64,000 nt of DNA from Hyphomicrobiales bacterium. GTDB taxonomy: Bacteria; Pseudomonadota; Alphaproteobacteria; Rhizobiales; Devosiaceae. Under the pieces are notes generated by a model. That model did not search any database. It saw nothing but the letters and a program-made list of their open reading frames with translations, and was not told the origin of the DNA. Positions within the stretch are counted from its first letter, which is position 1, and each line of letters begins with the position of its first letter. Shown in pieces: positions 1 through 8,719 of this stretch. The stretch is taken from NCBI GenBank assembly GCA_004144345.1, contig SEEL01000018.1, positions 1 through 64,000 on the forward strand, read 5' to 3'. Position numbers and translations under genes: made by a program.

Positions 1-33
1 GGACCGGCGGAGCCGGTGGGTGGGGGTTGGGCT
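1..33. repeat. Fragment of a GC-rich interspersed palindrome
   Basis: The window opens inside an element with the hairpin ACCGGCGGAGCCGGT followed by GGGTGGGGG. A nearly identical unit is found at about 62219-62247, where it is complete. It lies upstream of ftsK, probably just after the gene that precedes the window. Its left end is outside the window, so its length is unknown. Confidence 0.55.
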
Positions 34-90
34 GGCACAGCGTTCGGCACCAGCCCTTCATCCACAGCCCGCCCTCCCCGGGCTCTATGG

Positions 91-105
91 TTAGCTCTGG
101 ATTAA
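91..105. promoter_or_regulatory. CtrA-type box upstream of ftsK
   Basis: TTAG-N7-TTAA, one base from the CtrA consensus TTAA-N7-TTAA, lies about 60 bases before the ftsK start. CtrA is the master cell-cycle regulator of many alphaproteobacteria and ftsK is a division gene, so the placement is sensible. Binding is inferred from sequence only. Confidence 0.45.
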
Positions 106-163
106 CCACGGCAATCTAGGATCGCTCTTCGACCGGGTTTTCGTCCGGTGCTTCCAGTTAAGA

Positions 164-2722
164 GTGATTTCGACGATGCCGCCACGCGCCCTGCTTGAAG
201 ACCATTCGGCTCCCGCGCCTGCCATCGCCATCACCATTCCCGTGCGACTCATCGGGATGATCGTGCTGACGCTGGTTGGCGTGATGATGGTGTCGCTCGC
301 CTCGTGGCATGTCGACGACCCCTCGCTGTCCTATGCCGTGTCGGCACCGGCGCGGAACTGGCTGGGCTTTCCCGGCGCCGTGGTGGCGGATCTGAGCTTC
401 CAGATCCTCGGACTTGGCGTCATTGCCTTCCTCGTGCCGCCGGCGCTGTGGGGCTGGAGCTTCGTGCGCCGCCGCGTGCCTGCGGTGATGGGGCTGCGGC
501 TGATCACCTGGATTGCCTCGAGCCTGCTCGCGACGGGCGTTCTCGCCTTCATGCCGACGCCCGAGAGCTGGCCGCTGCCCACTGGGCTTGGTGGCCTGAT
601 CGGCGCCGGCTTCACCAATGTCGCGGCGCTGGTGACCGGCGACAATCCGCAGCCGGTAACGGCTTGGCTGTTCGCCATCATTCTGTTCGCGCCGACCGCG
701 GCGCTGTTCTGGATTGCCATGGGGCTGGGCGCCGTGTCGCTGCCCAAGATGCCGGTGGCGAGTGTCAAGGCCGGCAAGGCTGGCCGCAAGGCGGCGGCCG
801 ACGACGAGCCGGAGAAGAACGGCATTCTTGACGTGGCCATTGGCGGCCTCGTGCATTTCGGCTTCATGGCGCAATCGGCCCTACGCCGCGCCATCGTCAA
901 GGCGCGCGACAACGCCGCTGCCCGCCGCGAAGCCGATGCCGCGCCCTGGCGCGACGGCGCGGTGGAGCCGAGCATGGCCGGCCGCGCCCCTGCCGTGCTG
1001 CCCGAAGGGCGGCAGGAACCGCAGATGCATGTCGAGCGCCGCATCTACGCGCCGAGCCAGCCCGAGGAATCGGAAGACGATTATTATCCGGCCGAAGAGG
1101 AAGCGGACGAGCCGCTTGCCGCCTCGCCGCGCGTTGCCGCCCCGGCCCGCCGCCCTGCCCCCGGCCGCCGCGCCGCGCGCGAAGCGCAGCCCTCGCTGCT
1201 CGATGAAACGGACGGCTTTGAACTGCCGGCGCTGAACCTGCTCGCCGAGGCCAAGCATCGCGGCCCGAGCCCCGAGCATGCGCCCGAGCGGCTTGAAGCC
1301 ATGGCCCGCCGCCTCGAAGGCGTGCTGCAGGATTTCGGCGTCAAGGGCGACATCATCAATGTCCGCCCCGGCCCCGTGGTCACGCTCTATGAACTGGAGC
1401 CGGCGCCCGGCATCAAATCGAGCCGCGTGATTTCGCTGGCCGACGACATCGCCCGCTCGATGAGCGCCATTTCCGCCCGCGTTGCTGTGGTGCCGGGCCG
1501 CAACGCCATCGGCATCGAACTGCCCAACGAGGTGCGCGAGACGGTTTATCTGCGCGAAATGCTGGCGAGCCAGGATTTCGAGAAGATGAAGGGCAAGCTG
1601 CCCATCTGCCTCGGCAAGACCATTGGCGGCGAGCCGATCATCGCCGACCTCGCCCGCATGCCGCATCTGCTCATCGCCGGTACCACCGGCTCGGGCAAAT
1701 CGGTGGGCATCAACACCTTCATTCTGTCGCTGCTCTACCAGATGACGCCCGAGCAGTGCCGCCTGATCATGATCGACCCCAAGATGCTCGAACTGAGCAT
1801 CTATGACGGCATCCCGCATCTGCTGACACCCGTGGTGACCGATCCGGCCAAGGCCGTGATCGCGCTGAAATGGGCCGTGCGCGAGATGGAAGACCGCTAT
1901 CGCAAGATGTCCAAGATCGGTGTGCGCAACATCGACGGCTTCAACCAGCGCGTCACCGAAGCGGCCGAGCGCGGCGAGACCATCACCCGCACGGTGCAGA
2001 CCGGCTTCGACAAGGAGACCGGCGAGGCGATCTTCGAGAGCGAGGAATTTGCGCTCGAGCCCCTGCCCTTCATCGTCGTGATCATCGACGAGATGGCCGA
2101 CCTCATGATGGTGGCGGGCAAGGAAATCGAAGGCTCGGTGCAGCGTCTCGCGCAGATGGCGCGCGCCGCCGGCATCCACGTCATCACCGCCACACAGCGC
2201 CCGTCGGTAGACGTCATCACCGGCACCATCAAGGCGAACTTCCCCACTAGAATATCGTTCATGGTGACCTCGAAGATCGACAGCCGCACGATCCTCGGGG
2301 AACAGGGCGCCGAGCAGCTGCTGGGCAATGGCGACATGCTCTACATGGCCGGCGGCGGCCGCATCCGGCGCCTGCACGGCCCGTTCGTTGCGGACGGCGA
2401 AGTGGAAGCGATCGTGCGCCACCTCAAGTCGCAGGGTGCGCCGGACTATCTCGAATCGATCACCGCCGAAGAGGAAGAGTTCGACCCGGCCAGCGCCCTC
2501 GACGAGGGTGGCGGCTCCAATTCGGGCGACGAGCTCTACGACAAGGCGGTCAACATCGTGCTGCAGGACAAGAAGGCCTCGACCTCCTATGTGCAGCGCC
2601 GCCTCGCCATCGGCTACAACAAGGCCGCCTCGCTGATCGAGCGCATGGAGCAGGAAGGCGTCATCTCGGGCCCCAACCATTCGGGCAAGCGCGAGATTCT
2701 CGTCGGCAGCGATCCATACTGA
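164..2722 (+). CDS. ftsK: DNA translocase FtsK
   Basis: Septum-anchored ATP-dependent DNA pump that clears the chromosome terminus through the division site and activates XerCD at dif. Four hydrophobic segments lie in about residues 20-190, followed by a charged Pro/Glu-rich linker (about 200-350), the RecA-like motor with Walker A GTTGSGKS at 506-513 and Walker B VVIIDE at 638-643, and a C-terminal winged-helix gamma domain (about 787-850) that reads KOPS. At 852 residues it is normal for the compact alphaproteobacterial form. The track start is GTG at 164; an ATG four codons later (176) is equally possible. A CtrA-type box lies upstream. The lolA and xth genes a little downstream are common FtsK neighbours in this class. 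Confidence 0.95.
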   Translation: MISTMPPRALLEDHSAPAPAIAITIPVRLIGMIVLTLVGVMMVSLASWHVDDPSLSYAVSAPARNWLGFPGAVVADLSFQILGLGVIAFLVPPALWGWSFVRRRVPAVMGLRLITWIASSLLATGVLAFMPTPESWPLPTGLGGLIGAGFTNVAALVTGDNPQPVTAWLFAIILFAPTAALFWIAMGLGAVSLPKMPVASVKAGKAGRKAAADDEPEKNGILDVAIGGLVHFGFMAQSALRRAIVKARDNAAARREADAAPWRDGAVEPSMAGRAPAVLPEGRQEPQMHVERRIYAPSQPEESEDDYYPAEEEADEPLAASPRVAAPARRPAPGRRAAREAQPSLLDETDGFELPALNLLAEAKHRGPSPEHAPERLEAMARRLEGVLQDFGVKGDIINVRPGPVVTLYELEPAPGIKSSRVISLADDIARSMSAISARVAVVPGRNAIGIELPNEVRETVYLREMLASQDFEKMKGKLPICLGKTIGGEPIIADLARMPHLLIAGTTGSGKSVGINTFILSLLYQMTPEQCRLIMIDPKMLELSIYDGIPHLLTPVVTDPAKAVIALKWAVREMEDRYRKMSKIGVRNIDGFNQRVTEAAERGETITRTVQTGFDKETGEAIFESEEFALEPLPFIVVIIDEMADLMMVAGKEIEGSVQRLAQMARAAGIHVITATQRPSVDVITGTIKANFPTRISFMVTSKIDSRTILGEQGAEQLLGNGDMLYMAGGGRIRRLHGPFVADGEVEAIVRHLKSQGAPDYLESITAEEEEFDPASALDEGGGSNSGDELYDKAVNIVLQDKKASTSYVQRRLAIGYNKAASLIERMEQEGVISGPNHSGKREILVGSDPY

Positions 2723-2735
2723 GCTGGCGCGATAC

Positions 2736-2755
2736 ATATAAGCATTGACTTATAT
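2736..2755. promoter_or_regulatory. Inverted repeat overlapping a promoter, probable ArsR operator
   Basis: Perfect 7-bp arms ATATAAG / CTTATAT separated by six bases. The right half overlaps a -35 like TTGACT (2745-2750), with an ATATCT -10 candidate 17 bases on. It sits 14 bases after the ftsK stop and 47 before an SRPBCC/ArsR gene pair. AT-rich imperfect dyads over the promoter are typical ArsR/SmtB operators, so autoregulation is likely. Confidence 0.6.
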
Positions 2756-2801
2756 AAGCGCCGGTTGATATCTCTCCCGCCAACAACACGGGAGATGAGC
2801 G

Positions 2802-3434
2802 ATGGCTATGGCAGCCCTGGACTATGCCGGCGCAGTGGTGCGCGGCGTCAAATCGGTCGAGCGCGACGGCAAGCCTGCCAAGGCGGTGATCGCCACCGCG
2901 ACCTATGACACCGACCTCGAGGATCTGTGGCACGCGGTGACCACGGCCGACCGCATCAAGCGCTGGTTCCTGCCGATCAGCGGCGACCTGAAGCTCGGTG
3001 GCCGCTACCAGCTCGAGGGCAATGCCGGCGGCACCATCACCGATTGCGACGCGCCGCATTTCTTCGCCACGACCTGGGAGATGATGGGCCAGACCAGCTG
3101 GCTCGAAGTGCGCCTCACAAGCGCCGGCGCCGGCAGATCGACGCTGGAGTTGAGCCACATCGCCATCGTCGATGAGGCGTTCTGGCCGACATACGGGCCG
3201 GGCGCGGTGGGCGTCGGCTGGGATCTGGGCCTGTTCGGCCTGCAGCGGCACATCGAGAACCCCGCCGCCGAGCGCCCGCCCGAGGGGGTCGCGGAGTGGC
3301 AGACCTCGCCCGAGGCGCTGCAATTCTACCGCGCCGCCAGCACCGCCTGGGGCAAGGCCGCCGCCGCCGACGGCATGGTCAACGCCGCCGAGGCGGCCGA
3401 GAACACGCGGAAGTTCTATTCGGGCGAAGCCTGA
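2802..3434 (+). CDS. SRPBCC (AHSA1-type) domain protein
   Basis: Protein of 210 residues with a START/Bet v1-like fold of the AHSA1 group: the ATA..YDTDLEDLWHAVT opening strand and helix, the RIKRWFLPISGDLKLGGRYQLEGN segment and a Trp-rich middle are typical. Such proteins bind hydrophobic ligands in a deep pocket, and in bacteria are very often paired with an ArsR-family repressor, as here. Start ATG 2802 follows a GGAG ribosome site by seven bases. The ligand cannot be deduced. Its gene and the regulator behind it form a two-gene operon driven from the dyad-containing promoter at 2736-2760. Confidence 0.8.
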   Translation: MAMAALDYAGAVVRGVKSVERDGKPAKAVIATATYDTDLEDLWHAVTTADRIKRWFLPISGDLKLGGRYQLEGNAGGTITDCDAPHFFATTWEMMGQTSWLEVRLTSAGAGRSTLELSHIAIVDEAFWPTYGPGAVGVGWDLGLFGLQRHIENPAAERPPEGVAEWQTSPEALQFYRAASTAWGKAAAADGMVNAAEAAENTRKFYSGEA

Positions 3435-3444
3435 GGCCGCGCCG

Positions 3445-3780
3445 ATGCATGCCTTCGATGTCCTCGGCGATCCGGTCCGCCGCCGCATCCTCGAATTGCT
3501 GGCGGCGGATGAACTGGCCTCGGGTGAGGTGGTGGCGACCATCTCGGCCGAGTTCGGCATCACCCAGGCGGCGGTGAGCCAGCATCTGAAGGTGCTGCGC
3601 GATTCGGGCTTCGCGACGGTGCGCGCCGCGGGTACCCGCCGGCTCTACACGCTCGATCCGGCACCGCTCGAACAGGTCGACGCCTGGCTGGACCCCTTCC
3701 GCGCCTTCTGGGCTCCCAAGCTCATGGCGCTCGGCACCGAAATCGCCCGCGGCAAGAAGCAGCGGCGCGACAATATCTAG
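3445..3780 (+). CDS. ArsR-family winged-helix regulator
   Basis: Small repressor of 111 residues. The open reading frame in the track is longer, but ATG 3445 gives the standard ArsR start MHAFDVLGDPVRRRILELL. The recognition helix lies in ITQAAVSQHLKVLRDSGFATV (about residues 40-62), followed by the wing AAGTRRLYTLD. No cysteine metal-binding motif is visible, so it is a ligand- rather than metal-sensing type, of the kind encoded next to SRPBCC proteins. It starts ten bases after the SRPBCC gene. Its last codon overlaps the end of the convergent ATP-grasp gene (shared CTAG). The likely target is the dyad upstream of the operon. Confidence 0.85.
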   Translation: MHAFDVLGDPVRRRILELLAADELASGEVVATISAEFGITQAAVSQHLKVLRDSGFATVRAAGTRRLYTLDPAPLEQVDAWLDPFRAFWAPKLMALGTEIARGKKQRRDNI

Positions 3781-4691
3781 CGGAACAGCGGCATCCATTT
3801 GGCGTGCGCAAGCAGCGCGTCGAGCGCCGCAGCCAAATCGCCGACATTGTGGTCCCAGAACAGCGAGCCGCCGAAGCGCGGATTGATTTCGAGCATGCGG
3901 ATGCGCCCGTCGGAACCGCGCTTGAAATCAAAGCAGACCGGACCATCGTAGCCGAGCGGCAAGAGGAAGCGCTCGAGATCGGCCCGGTCGCTGTCCGATA
4001 GCGCCGCGGCCGCGGTCGGTTGTTGCGGCAGCGGCGCGCGAATGGCGAAGGGCGGCAGCGCCTCGTGTCTGTAGGCCGTCACCCAGACGAGGCGCCCGCC
4101 GACGGCAATGGCATGCGCCGCATATTCTGGCCCCTCGACATAGGCCTGGAGCACGAAGGGACGGCCGGACCAGGGTCTGCTCAAGAGATGGTGCTCGAGT
4201 TCGGCGGCGCTGTGCGCCACCACGACACCCTGCCCGCCCCACAGATCAGTGCGCTTCAACACGCAGGGAAAGCGCGCCTCTGCGACACTGGCGAAATTCG
4301 CGGGCGCCAGCGCCGCGAGGCCCTCGGCCGCAGTGAAAGCAGCAAAGCGGCGCTTGTCGTTGAGCACATGCACCGCGCGCCGGCTCGGCAACAGGCTCCA
4401 GCAGCAGCGCGGGGCAGCGAGAATGTTGCCGATCTGGAAGACGATGGCGAATTGCTGCGTTCCCCGCCACCAGGGCCAGCCCGGCCGCGCTGCGCCATCG
4501 CGCGTCAGGGCGACGCTGCGAACGCCGCGGACACCGCGCCATGCCGCACCGCCGGCGCGCAGCGTTGATTCCCAGTTTCCATAGGGCTTACCGACGATCA
4601 CGACGTCGAACGCAGCAGGCCGCGACACGCCAGGCAGCCATCTCCATGCTTTGGCGACCAACAAAACCGAAACTGCCCCCCAAAGCGCCAA
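3777..4691 (-). CDS. ATP-grasp domain protein, function unknown
   Basis: About 304 residues. The N-terminal third resembles a pre-grasp region; the rest has ATP-grasp hallmarks: CVLKRTDLWGGQGVVVA (ATP-binding lysine and small loop), LQAYVEGPEYAAHAIAVGG, and metal-ligand residues in CFDFKRGSDGRIRMLEINPRFGGS. Members ligate a carboxylate to an amine or thiol via acyl phosphate; the final ligand here is unknown. The track start is TTG at 4691, giving a hydrophobic lead segment; a later GTG near residue 22 is an alternative. It stands alone, convergent with the ArsR gene and divergent from lolA, so its context does not reveal a pathway. Confidence 0.75.
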   Translation of the reverse strand: MALWGAVSVLLVAKAWRWLPGVSRPAAFDVVIVGKPYGNWESTLRAGGAAWRGVRGVRSVALTRDGAARPGWPWWRGTQQFAIVFQIGNILAAPRCCWSLLPSRRAVHVLNDKRRFAAFTAAEGLAALAPANFASVAEARFPCVLKRTDLWGGQGVVVAHSAAELEHHLLSRPWSGRPFVLQAYVEGPEYAAHAIAVGGRLVWVTAYRHEALPPFAIRAPLPQQPTAAAALSDSDRADLERFLLPLGYDGPVCFDFKRGSDGRIRMLEINPRFGGSLFWDHNVGDLAAALDALLAHAKWMPLFR

Positions 4692-4778
4692 CCGGGACGC
4701 TTCCGGGGCGTTGCAGCATCTCTAGCTCTTGCCGCAATTGTGCCCTAGCACCTACATGGTCCGATACGAGGTTTTTCG

Positions 4779-5411
4779 ATGCAGCGACGTTCCCTTCTCG
4801 CCCTGATCGCCACTTCTTTCGCCCTGCCGGTGACCGGTGCGCTGGCGCAGGAATCGCCGCGCCGGCTGACCGAGGAAGAGGTTGCGCTGATCAATGAGAT
4901 CTCGGCCTATAACAGCCAGATCACCACGATGACCGGGCGCTTCCTGCAGATCGACACGCAGGGCAACCGCATCGAAGGCACGTTCGGGCTCGAGCGACCG
5001 GGCAAGATTCGCTTCCGCTACAATCCGCCCTCGCGCGAAGAGATCATGTCGCTGGGCAATGGCTTTTACGTCATCGACCGCAAGGAGAAGACGCAATACG
5101 CCTATCCGCAGGACAAGGTGCCGCTGCGCCAGTTCCTCGATGCCAAGATCGATTTGCTGCGCGCCGGCCTCGTCGCCATCAACCACTCCGACAATTATGT
5201 CGAGCTGACGCTGCAGGACGACACGCCCGCCGGCACGGTGCGCGTGGCGCTGGTGTTCGACAAGGCCACCAAGGATCTCGTGCAGTGGGTGCTGACCAGC
5301 CCCGATGGCAGCGAACTGACCTTCTCGCTGTTCGACGTGGAACGCGGCGTGCCGATCCCGGCGGCGTTCTTCTACCTCAACATCAACGAGTACAATCAGA
5401 TCAAGAACTGA
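4779..5411 (+). CDS. lolA: LolA-like outer-membrane lipoprotein carrier
   Basis: Periplasmic chaperone that shuttles lipoproteins from the LolCDE exporter to the outer membrane. The 210-residue product starts with a signal peptide (MQRRSLLALIATSFALPVTGALAQ) and carries the LolA beta-barrel pattern: MTGRFLQIDTQGNRIEGTFGLERPGKIRFRY followed by the later DLVQWVLTSPDGSELTFSLFDV strands. No LolB was seen nearby, which is usual for alphaproteobacteria. Its place after ftsK and before xth is common in this class. A hairpin follows the stop codon. Confidence 0.88.
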   Translation: MQRRSLLALIATSFALPVTGALAQESPRRLTEEEVALINEISAYNSQITTMTGRFLQIDTQGNRIEGTFGLERPGKIRFRYNPPSREEIMSLGNGFYVIDRKEKTQYAYPQDKVPLRQFLDAKIDLLRAGLVAINHSDNYVELTLQDDTPAGTVRVALVFDKATKDLVQWVLTSPDGSELTFSLFDVERGVPIPAAFFYLNINEYNQIKN

Positions 5412-5438
5412 GGGCAGGGCGGACGCTGTCCGCTGCCC
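5412..5438 (+). terminator. Hairpin after lolA
   Basis: GGGCAG..CGGAC / GTCCGCTGCCC with a GCT loop and a two-base bulge begins right after the lolA stop. No U-tract follows, so it may be a Rho-independent terminator of weak type or an mRNA 3-prime stabiliser. Confidence 0.4.
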
Positions 5439-5507
5439 AACCGACGGTGCTTGCATCCCTCTCGCGTGACCGGCAAAAGATGAGGCACCCCTCCTGCCGA
5501 GTCCCCC

Positions 5508-6311
5508 ATGCCCTTCGCCCTTGCTACGTGGAACATCAATTCCGTTCGCCTGCGCCTGCCGCTGGTGCTCGATTTTCTCCAGCGCCATCCCGTCGATGTG
5601 CTGTGCCTGCAGGAGATCAAATGCCAGAACGAGCAGTTCCCGGCTGAGGCCTTTGCGGCGGCAGGCTATCCGTATCACGCCGTGCATGGCCAGAAGGGCT
5701 ATCACGGCGTCGCCATCGTCTCGAAATTCCCGCTCACCGACATTTCGAGCCGCGTGTTCTGCGAGATCGAGGATTGCCGCCATGTGTCGGCGAGTGTCGG
5801 CTGGGGCAGGGAGCCGCTGACCGTCCATTCGATCTACATTCCCGCCGGCGGCGACGAGCCGGACCCCGACATCAATCCGAAATTCGCCCACAAGCTCAAC
5901 TTCCTCAAGGAGCTGAAGCAGTGGTTCGGCGAGCCTAGCTTCAAGCAGGGGCAACTGATCTGCGGCGATTTCAATATCGCGCCGCATGAGGATGATGTGT
6001 GGAGCCACAAGCAGCTGCTGAAGGTCGTGAGCCACACGCCGGTCGAGACCGAGGCGCTCGATGCGCTGCTCTCCGGCAATCACGGCTGGACCGATCTGGT
6101 GCGCAAGCATCTGCCCTATGGCACCAAGCTGAGCTCCTGGTGGAGCTATCGCGCCGCCAATTGGGAAACCTCGGACCGCGGCCGCCGCCTCGACCACATC
6201 TGGTCGACGGCGGATATCGCGGCGCATTCGACCGGCGCCGAGATCATCCGGCCGGCGCGCGGCTGGAGCGACAAGCCGTCCGACCACGTCCCCGTCATCG
6301 CCCATTTCTGA
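5508..6311 (+). CDS. xth: Exodeoxyribonuclease III
   Basis: Mg-dependent AP endonuclease and 3-prime to 5-prime exonuclease of base-excision repair. The 267-residue protein shows the whole EEP-fold active site: WNIN (N9), LQEIK (E36), Y110 in HSIYIP, GDFNIAP (D154, N156) and PSDHVPV (D259-H260). Length and the DRGRRLDHIW motif match the XthA family rather than APE-type enzymes. A ridA-like gene follows 11 bases later and is probably co-transcribed. Confidence 0.95.
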   Translation: MPFALATWNINSVRLRLPLVLDFLQRHPVDVLCLQEIKCQNEQFPAEAFAAAGYPYHAVHGQKGYHGVAIVSKFPLTDISSRVFCEIEDCRHVSASVGWGREPLTVHSIYIPAGGDEPDPDINPKFAHKLNFLKELKQWFGEPSFKQGQLICGDFNIAPHEDDVWSHKQLLKVVSHTPVETEALDALLSGNHGWTDLVRKHLPYGTKLSSWWSYRAANWETSDRGRRLDHIWSTADIAAHSTGAEIIRPARGWSDKPSDHVPVIAHF

Positions 6312-6322
6312 GGGAGAGGCCG

Positions 6323-6715
6323 ATGGCCGATCGCAAGCTCGTCAGTTCCGGCTCTTACCTCGAACCGATCATCGGTTTTTCCCGCGCTATTCGCGTCGGC
6401 AATTTCATCGCTGTCGGCGGCACGGCGCCGATCGCGGCCGGCGGCGGCACAGCAGGGAAGGGCGACGTCTATCTGCAGGCGAAGCGCGTGCTTGAGATTA
6501 TCGGCAAGGCGCTGGACGATGCCGGCGCCGGCTTTGAGCACGTCGTCAGGACTCGTGTTATATTGACCGACATGGCGCTGTGGGACGCAGCCGCCAAAGC
6601 TCACGCAGAAATCTTTGCCGACATCCGTCCGGTGACGACCGTGATGGCGGTGTCAGGCTTCGTCGACCCGGATTGGCTGATCGAACTGGAAGTCGACGCG
6701 ATCGTGCCCGACTAG
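6323..6715 (+). CDS. RidA family protein
   Basis: Protein of 130 residues in the YjgF/YER057c/UK114 fold. The typical RidA deaminates reactive enamine/imine intermediates released by PLP enzymes; this group often ends with DWLIELEVDAIVP, as here. Arg in HVVRTRVILTD corresponds to the family's conserved substrate-carboxylate Arg region. The start is ATG 6323 (the track frame runs further upstream). One short stretch (codons for RTRVIL) is written with AGG ACT CGT GTT ATA TTG, six rare codons in a row, and coincides with a repeated DNA motif described separately. Confidence 0.85.
   Translation: MADRKLVSSGSYLEPIIGFSRAIRVGNFIAVGGTAPIAAGGGTAGKGDVYLQAKRVLEIIGKALDDAGAGFEHVVRTRVILTDMALWDAAAKAHAEIFADIRPVTTVMAVSGFVDPDWLIELEVDAIVPD
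6550..6561 (+). repeat. GAMTCNNGTTAT motif, copy 1
   Basis: GACTCGTGTTAT, followed by ATTG, inside the RidA-like gene. It shares the 14-mer GACTCGTGTTATAT with copy 3. The coding frame here reads ACT CGT GTT ATA, all uncommon in this genome's genes. Confidence 0.6.
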
Positions 6716-6725
6716 GGCAGGGGCC

Positions 6726-7187
6726 TTAGCCCTTGGTGCCGCCGATCTTGCCGCGCACCTGTTCGATGGCGCCCAGATAGCCCATCAGTTCGGTGCGAAT
6801 CCGGTCAGCCGCGCGCGCCGCGAGATCCGGCGCCTGATTGGCCAGCTTCATGAAAGCCGAGCGTGGGACGAATAGCGTCTCGACATTGTCTACTGCCTTG
6901 ACGGTCACTGGCCGAGGCCGCGACACGACCAGCGACATGGCGCCGAGCACCGAGCCGAGCGAGGTGATGACATAGGGGTTGGTTTCGTCGCCTTCCTGGT
7001 AGGTGGCGAGGGTGCCACTGACCAGTACGTGGGCACCCTCCGGCGTATCGCCGGCCTGGTAGAGCACTGCATTTGGACGCCACTTTTTGCGCTCGCTCGC
7101 GAAGGCGAGGAGACGGCGCTGCTCGGCGTCGCAGATTGAGAAAAAATCCGCGCGCCCCAGGATCGTGGTCGCGTCGTCGAGCTGCAT
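6726..7187 (-). CDS. Cyclic nucleotide-binding domain protein without a DNA-binding domain
   Basis: Protein of 153 residues made of one cNMP-binding beta-roll (ADFFSICDAEQRRLLAFASERKKW, then GDTPEGAHVLVSGTLATY, then the PRPVTVKAVDNVETLFVPRSAF strand and lid helix). The phosphate-binding cassette is degenerate, so nucleotide binding is uncertain. The Crp/FNR helix-turn-helix is absent. It is encoded just downstream of the CenR-like response regulator on the same strand, 129 bases apart, so the two may be co-expressed. Its role is unknown; regulation of a partner by protein contact is an inference. Confidence 0.7.
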   Translation of the reverse strand: MQLDDATTILGRADFFSICDAEQRRLLAFASERKKWRPNAVLYQAGDTPEGAHVLVSGTLATYQEGDETNPYVITSLGSVLGAMSLVVSRPRPVTVKAVDNVETLFVPRSAFMKLANQAPDLAARAADRIRTELMGYLGAIEQVRGKIGGTKG

Positions 7188-7316
7188 CGGCCCCTTAGCC
7201 TATATTCACGAACCGCCCCCACGGCCCAGCGCTGATATAGAGCATGCCGCTCTCTTTGCGAGAACGGATTTCACCGTTTTGGGGCGGAGAGGCGGGGGAA
7301 AGTGACGCGCCGGTGC

Positions 7317-8000
7317 CTACGGCACCAGGCGGTAGCCGCCATCCTCGGTCACCAGCAGCCGCGCATTGGACGGATCGCGCTCGATTTTCTGCCGCAGTCG
7401 GTAGATGTGCGTCTCGAGCGTGTGCGTGGTGACGCGATTATTATACCCCCATACTTCCTTGAGCAGCACGTCGCGCGTGATGGTCTTGGGGCCCTGGCGG
7501 TAGAGGAATTTGAGAATCGACGTTTCCTTGTCGGTCAGCCGCACCTTGTTGCCGTCGGTCGCTTCGAGCAGCTTCGCCGCCGGCTGGAAGCTGTACGGCC
7601 CGATGGTGAACACGACGTCCTCGCTCTGGTCGTGCTGGCGCAGCGCCGCACGGATGCGGGCGAGCAGCACGGAAAAGCGGAAGGGCTTGGTAACGTAGTC
7701 ATTGGCGCCCGATTCGAGCCCCAGGATCTCGTCGGAATCGCTGTCATGCCCGGTGAGCATGATGATCGGGCTCTTGAACCCGTCGCGGCGGAGGATCTTC
7801 ACGGCCTCGCGGCCGTCCATGTCGGGCAGGCCGACATCAAGCAGCATCAGATCGACATGCACTTCGCCGACCTTGCGGATGGCTTCGGCCGCGGAATCCG
7901 CCTCGACGAGGTCGAACTCGCGGTAATGCGCGAGTTGATCGATCAAGGTCTTCCTCAGGTCCGCATCATCATCGACAAGGAAAACGCGGCGACGGATCAT
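7317..8000 (-). CDS. OmpR-family response regulator, CenR-like
   Basis: Two-component transcription factor of 227 residues. The receiver domain (1-120) carries the acidic pocket VDDD, phospho-acceptor D55 in LLDVGLP, T in MLTG and K in VTKPF. The C-terminal winged helix (about 130-225) has the OmpR pattern VRLTDKETSILKFLYRQGPKTITRDVLLKEVWGYN with TLETHIYRLRQKIE. The start is ATG 8000, because AGGAG precedes it by seven bases; the track frame adds 20 untranslated codons. Location near leuS and parAB matches CenR, the essential envelope regulator of Caulobacter, but orthology is inferred from recalled order. No histidine kinase is adjacent. Confidence 0.85.
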   Translation of the reverse strand: MIRRRVFLVDDDADLRKTLIDQLAHYREFDLVEADSAAEAIRKVGEVHVDLMLLDVGLPDMDGREAVKILRRDGFKSPIIMLTGHDSDSDEILGLESGANDYVTKPFRFSVLLARIRAALRQHDQSEDVVFTIGPYSFQPAAKLLEATDGNKVRLTDKETSILKFLYRQGPKTITRDVLLKEVWGYNNRVTTHTLETHIYRLRQKIERDPSNARLLVTEDGGYRLVP

Positions 8001-8161
8001 GCAGCACTCCTGAATTTGCTGAACGTGAGTTAAGCCGGCCCTCGAAGCCCAGCCAGTCACAATGTGTTTATGCCCGTGCAGTAACGCACCGGAGGCCGCA
8101 AAGTTGCGAACTCACGACGGGTTAACGTTGGAAATACGCAGTTATTCCGCCAGTGGATTAC

Positions 8162-8719
8162 TCAGCGCGGAAAGTTTCCGGCATTGATGACGGACTGCCA
8201 CAGCGCGCGTTCCTGTACGTAGATGCGGGCCTCGAACGTCTCTTCACCATCCTGCAGCACGGCGTCGTGGTCCGGCCGCATGCCGAGCCGCTCCATCACC
8301 CGGTGGCTCCGGAAATTGGGGACGTCGGAAATCGAGATCAATCGCGGCGCCCCGAGCGTCGCAAAGGCATGGTCGCGCCAGACACGCGCCGCCTCGGTGG
8401 GGTAGCCCTGGCCCCAGTGGTCCTTGAAGAAGCGCCAGCCGATCTGCAGATCGTCGGGGTACCAGGGTTCGTAGGAGAGGCCGCAAATGCCGAGGAACTG
8501 GCCATCCTCGCGCCGCTCCACGGCCAGCATGCCAACTGCTATGGCGGCATATTGCTTAGAGATCGCCTCGATTTCGCCGATGCAATGCTCGGCCGATTTC
8601 GGTCCGCCCAGATAGCGCATGATCTCGGGGTCGGCGCTGAGCGCGACATAGAGCGGCACATCCGATGGCGTGAAATCGCGGAGGACCAGCCGATCGGTCA
8701 CCGCGACGGGGGCGTTCAT
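8162..8719 (-). CDS. GNAT N-acetyltransferase, RimJ/RimL type
   Basis: Protein of 185 residues with the RimJ-like opening [21 protein letters not shown], the acetyl-CoA loop region [25 protein letters not shown] and the N-[FY]-x-S motif [13 protein letters not shown]. It transfers acetyl groups to an amino group; the substrate is unknown. The start ATG overlaps the stop of the upstream PLP-protein gene by four bases (ATGA), so the two are translationally coupled. Confidence 0.82.
   Translation of the reverse strand: MNAPVAVTDRLVLRDFTPSDVPLYVALSADPEIMRYLGGPKSAEHCIGEIEAISKQYAAIAVGMLAVERREDGQFLGICGLSYEPWYPDDLQIGWRFFKDHWGQGYPTEAARVWRDHAFATLGAPRLISISDVPNFRSHRVMERLGMRPDHDAVLQDGEETFEARIYVQERALWQSVINAGNFPR

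Noticed and set aside
881-2737. 618-codon minus-strand frame opposite ftsK, and the similar 544-codon frame at 52364-53998 opposite dnaK
   Set aside because: Shadow frames produced by high GC at third positions; no start site or motif.
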